NCBI RefSeq assembly: GCF_014132355.1 | Contig: NZ_BLZO01000138.1 | Span: 1 to 38,840, forward strand | Length of the DNA: 38,840 nt | Source of the DNA: Okeania sp. KiyG1 | GTDB taxonomy: Bacteria; Cyanobacteriota; Cyanobacteriia; Cyanobacteriales; Microcoleaceae | Direction: 5' to 3' | Part shown: positions 37,478 through 38,840 of the stretch, piece after piece | Position numbering within the stretch: position 1 is the first letter of the stretch | Layout of the letters: every line of letters starts with the position of its first letter | Program-made: the position numbers and the translations under genes | Notes under the pieces: model-generated | The model's input: only the letters and a program-made list of their open reading frames with translations | Database searches by the model: none | What the model was told of the DNA's origin: nothing

Positions 37478-37647
37478 TATAGCAATCAGGAATCAGTTGT
37501 GAGAATTGAAGTATTCCTTAAAAGTACAGAATATAGGAATTATTACATTCATATGATACGTTTTTTCTTCTTTTCTGTTGCCTGTTGCCTTTCGGAGCTG
37601 TTGCCTAAAAGTTTCCAATATCTCACAACTCAAATCATATTGCTATA
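37478..37647. repeat. TATAGC-ended MITE with TGTTGCC repeats
   Basis: TATAGCAAT plus AGTTGTGAG (37478-37503) is inverted at 37622-37647 (CTCACAACT then ATTGCTATA). TGTTGCCTGTTGCC lies inside. In the rest of 37366-37822, GACAATAG (37743-37750) and CTATTGTC form a spaced inverted repeat just before the next gene; no other gene is seen. Confidence 0.75.
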
Positions 37648-37822
37648 AGTGATTGCAGTCTTTTTGTTAAGATATTGTAATAACAAGATAATACACAGAG
37701 AGATTGGTTATGATTATTGTAAGTTCCTGTTGGTATATGTGGGACAATAGGTCTACTTCCTCCAACTAAACACTTCCTCTATTGTCACGATTTTATTTAC
37801 TGCTTGGTAAAAAAGGTTAATT

Positions 37823-38074
37823 GTGATTATAAAACGCGATATACATCTTCATAAATTTCAAATCAGATGGGGAGAACCTTTATTAGAAAAATTTGCTGCT
37901 CCTCCGGAAGATGTCTTAGGAGAATTGTCTCATTTTGAAATGGGAATTAGGAGTTTTTGTTACGGGTGCGATCGCCCCATCTCCATCGAAATAGGCAAAG
38001 AAGAAATCAAAGTCTTCTTAGACCCCGATATCTCTATGCTCCTGGAAGAAGATTTACCGAAAAATTGGGTTTAA
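37823..38074 (+). CDS. Hypothetical protein, C-terminus replaced by an insertion
   Basis: 83 codons from GTG 37823, with AAAAAGG six bases before it. MIIKRDIHLHKFQIRWGEPL, FAAPPEDVLGELSHFEMGIR and FCYGCDRPISIEIGKEEIKV are host sequence. The last residues, KNWV and the stop, come from the left end of the tnpB element, which begins right after TTAC at 38054-38057. The original protein was therefore longer. The CYGC pair hints at a metal site. The family is not recognised. Confidence 0.65.
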   Translation: MIIKRDIHLHKFQIRWGEPLLEKFAAPPEDVLGELSHFEMGIRSFCYGCDRPISIEIGKEEIKVFLDPDISMLLEEDLPKNWV

Positions 38075-38840
38075 AGCCTCGCCCATAAGCGGGCGACTTT
38101 TTATTACGGGTTGATTTTATTTCAATCGATACGTTATCATGTTGTTAGTTCAAGAGTCAAATTATGAAAGCTAGATTTAAGTATCGTATCTATCCAACAC
38201 CGGGACAAAAATATCAATTAGCCAAGCTATTTGGTTGTGTCCGTGTGGTTTGGAATGATAGTCTAGCTTCCTGCCAAGAAAAGTACAAATCAGGAGAGAA
38301 GAAGCCTGTTAACTCACAACTACAAAAACAGTTTATTACTAAGGCTAAAAAAAATGAAGATAGAGAGTGGTTATCAGAGGTTTCTGCTATACCATTGCAG
38401 CAATCTTTAAATGATTTAAACCAGGCTTATCAAAACTTTTTCAAATCAACTAAAGGTCAGAGAAAAGGTAAACCTGTTAAACCTCCTAAATTTAAGAGTA
38501 GAAAATCAAAACAGACTGCTAGGTTTACAAAAGGTGGGTTTAAAGTTGGTCAACATAAAGTTTATTTAGCGAAAATTGGAAAGCTGAAAATAGTCTGGTC
38601 AAGAGAATTGCCTACTGCTCCATCATCAGTAACAGTAATCAAAGATTGTAGGCGAACGCGAATCGCCCCTACTAGATATTTCTTGAGTTTTGTAGTAGAA
38701 ATACAACCAGAAATCTTACCTAAAACTGATAATTCAGTAGGTATAGATTTAGGTATTAAAACCTTTGCTACATTGAGTGACGGTACAAAGATTGATGCAC
38801 CAAAACCACTCAAAAAACGAATTAAGAAATTAAGAAAGTT
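38058..38840 (+). mobile_element. IS608-type tnpB element, apparently intact, 3' end outside window
   Basis: Begins after TTAC with CGAAAAATTGGGTTTAAAGC, then a hairpin with arms TCGCCC/GGGCGA (38079-38096). The following 60 bases and the tnpB start are close to the decayed copy at 21390. There is no tnpA in the visible part. Confidence 0.8.
38164..38840 (+). CDS. tnpB: RNA-guided endonuclease TnpB (3' partial)
   Basis: Open for 225 codons to the window edge with no stop. MKARFKYRIYPTPGQKYQLA, LFGCVRVVWNDSLASCQEKY and QQSLNDLNQAYQNFFKSTKG form the N-terminal helical part. SKQTARFTKGGFKVGQHKVY, LPTAPSSVTVIKD and RYFLSFVVEIQPEILP form the beta-barrel part. SVGIDLGIKTFATLSDG is RuvC-I with its catalytic Asp. 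Between VIKDC and RYFLS there is an extra RRTRIAPT, encoded by a worn form of the GTAGGGGCG palindrome found at the same point in the decayed copy (38648-38672). The frame is kept. TnpB cuts DNA next to its target-adjacent motif, here predicted TTAC, and so helps the element persist. Confidence 0.9.
   Translation, partial: MKARFKYRIYPTPGQKYQLAKLFGCVRVVWNDSLASCQEKYKSGEKKPVNSQLQKQFITKAKKNEDREWLSEVSAIPLQQSLNDLNQAYQNFFKSTKGQRKGKPVKPPKFKSRKSKQTARFTKGGFKVGQHKVYLAKIGKLKIVWSRELPTAPSSVTVIKDCRRTRIAPTRYFLSFVVEIQPEILPKTDNSVGIDLGIKTFATLSDGTKIDAPKPLKKRIKKLRK

Noticed and set aside
1-38840. tRNA or rRNA genes
   Set aside because: I looked for tRNA-like arms and rRNA-like GC-rich conserved stretches by eye and found none; a covariance search would be needed to be certain.

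Overview
The window comes from an AT-rich cyanobacterium, most likely a filamentous one. Signs are SasA (the KaiC-interacting clock kinase), XisH/XisI pairs, DUF1822, DUF433/DUF5615 and DUF2079 families, STAND-WD40 and CHAT proteins, many HIP1 octamers (GCGATCGC), and a dense load of short tandem repeats and miniature mobile elements. The repeat load recalls Trichodesmium/Okeania/Moorea-type genomes, but genus is only a guess.

Layout. 0-3 kb: a MotA/ExbB-type channel protein and an OmpA/MotB-type partner, together resembling ZorA-ZorB. 3.3-8.8 kb (minus): a secreted PEP-CTERM protein with an expanded 9-residue repeat, then a large AAA-like/WD40 protein read in three frames, with a partial copy of its own 3' end beside it. 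9.9-14.2 kb: ordinary genes (pyrB, moaE, an ECF sigma factor with its anti-sigma factor, a gamma-glutamylcyclotransferase-like gene). 14.3-16.4 kb: a decayed IS1634-type element with almost identical long ends. 16.5-17.8 kb: purB. 18-20.5 kb: a small hydrophobic protein, a DUF1822 gene, and xisH-xisI with xisH interrupted by a miniature element. 21.4-22.8 kb: a decayed tnpB element of IS608 type. 22.9-29.7 kb: a conflict/defence-like stretch with a CHAT-STAND-WD40-PDZ protein, two toxin-antitoxin pairs, an orphan xisI and antitoxin remnants. 29.7-37.4 kb: a VanX-type dipeptidase, an unknown protein, an aldose-1-epimerase-like enzyme, sasA and a DUF2079 membrane protein. 37.8 kb to the end: an unknown gene cut off by an intact tnpB element that runs out of the window.

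Two patterns run through the whole window. First, at least nine genes, including sasA, are broken by single-base shortages, nearly all in A/T runs of five or six. They would read through if the run were one base longer. This looks like a sequencing or assembly artefact, unless the cell really carries many such lesions. Second, much of the intergenic DNA resolves into short cassettes with terminal inverted repeats. Three GTAAGC-ended copies have exact 8-bp target duplications and another family has a 9-bp one. The simple tandem repeats typical of cyanobacteria often sit inside these cassettes. A further family shares the left end of the tnpB element: its sequence varies but its hairpin is conserved by compensatory changes.
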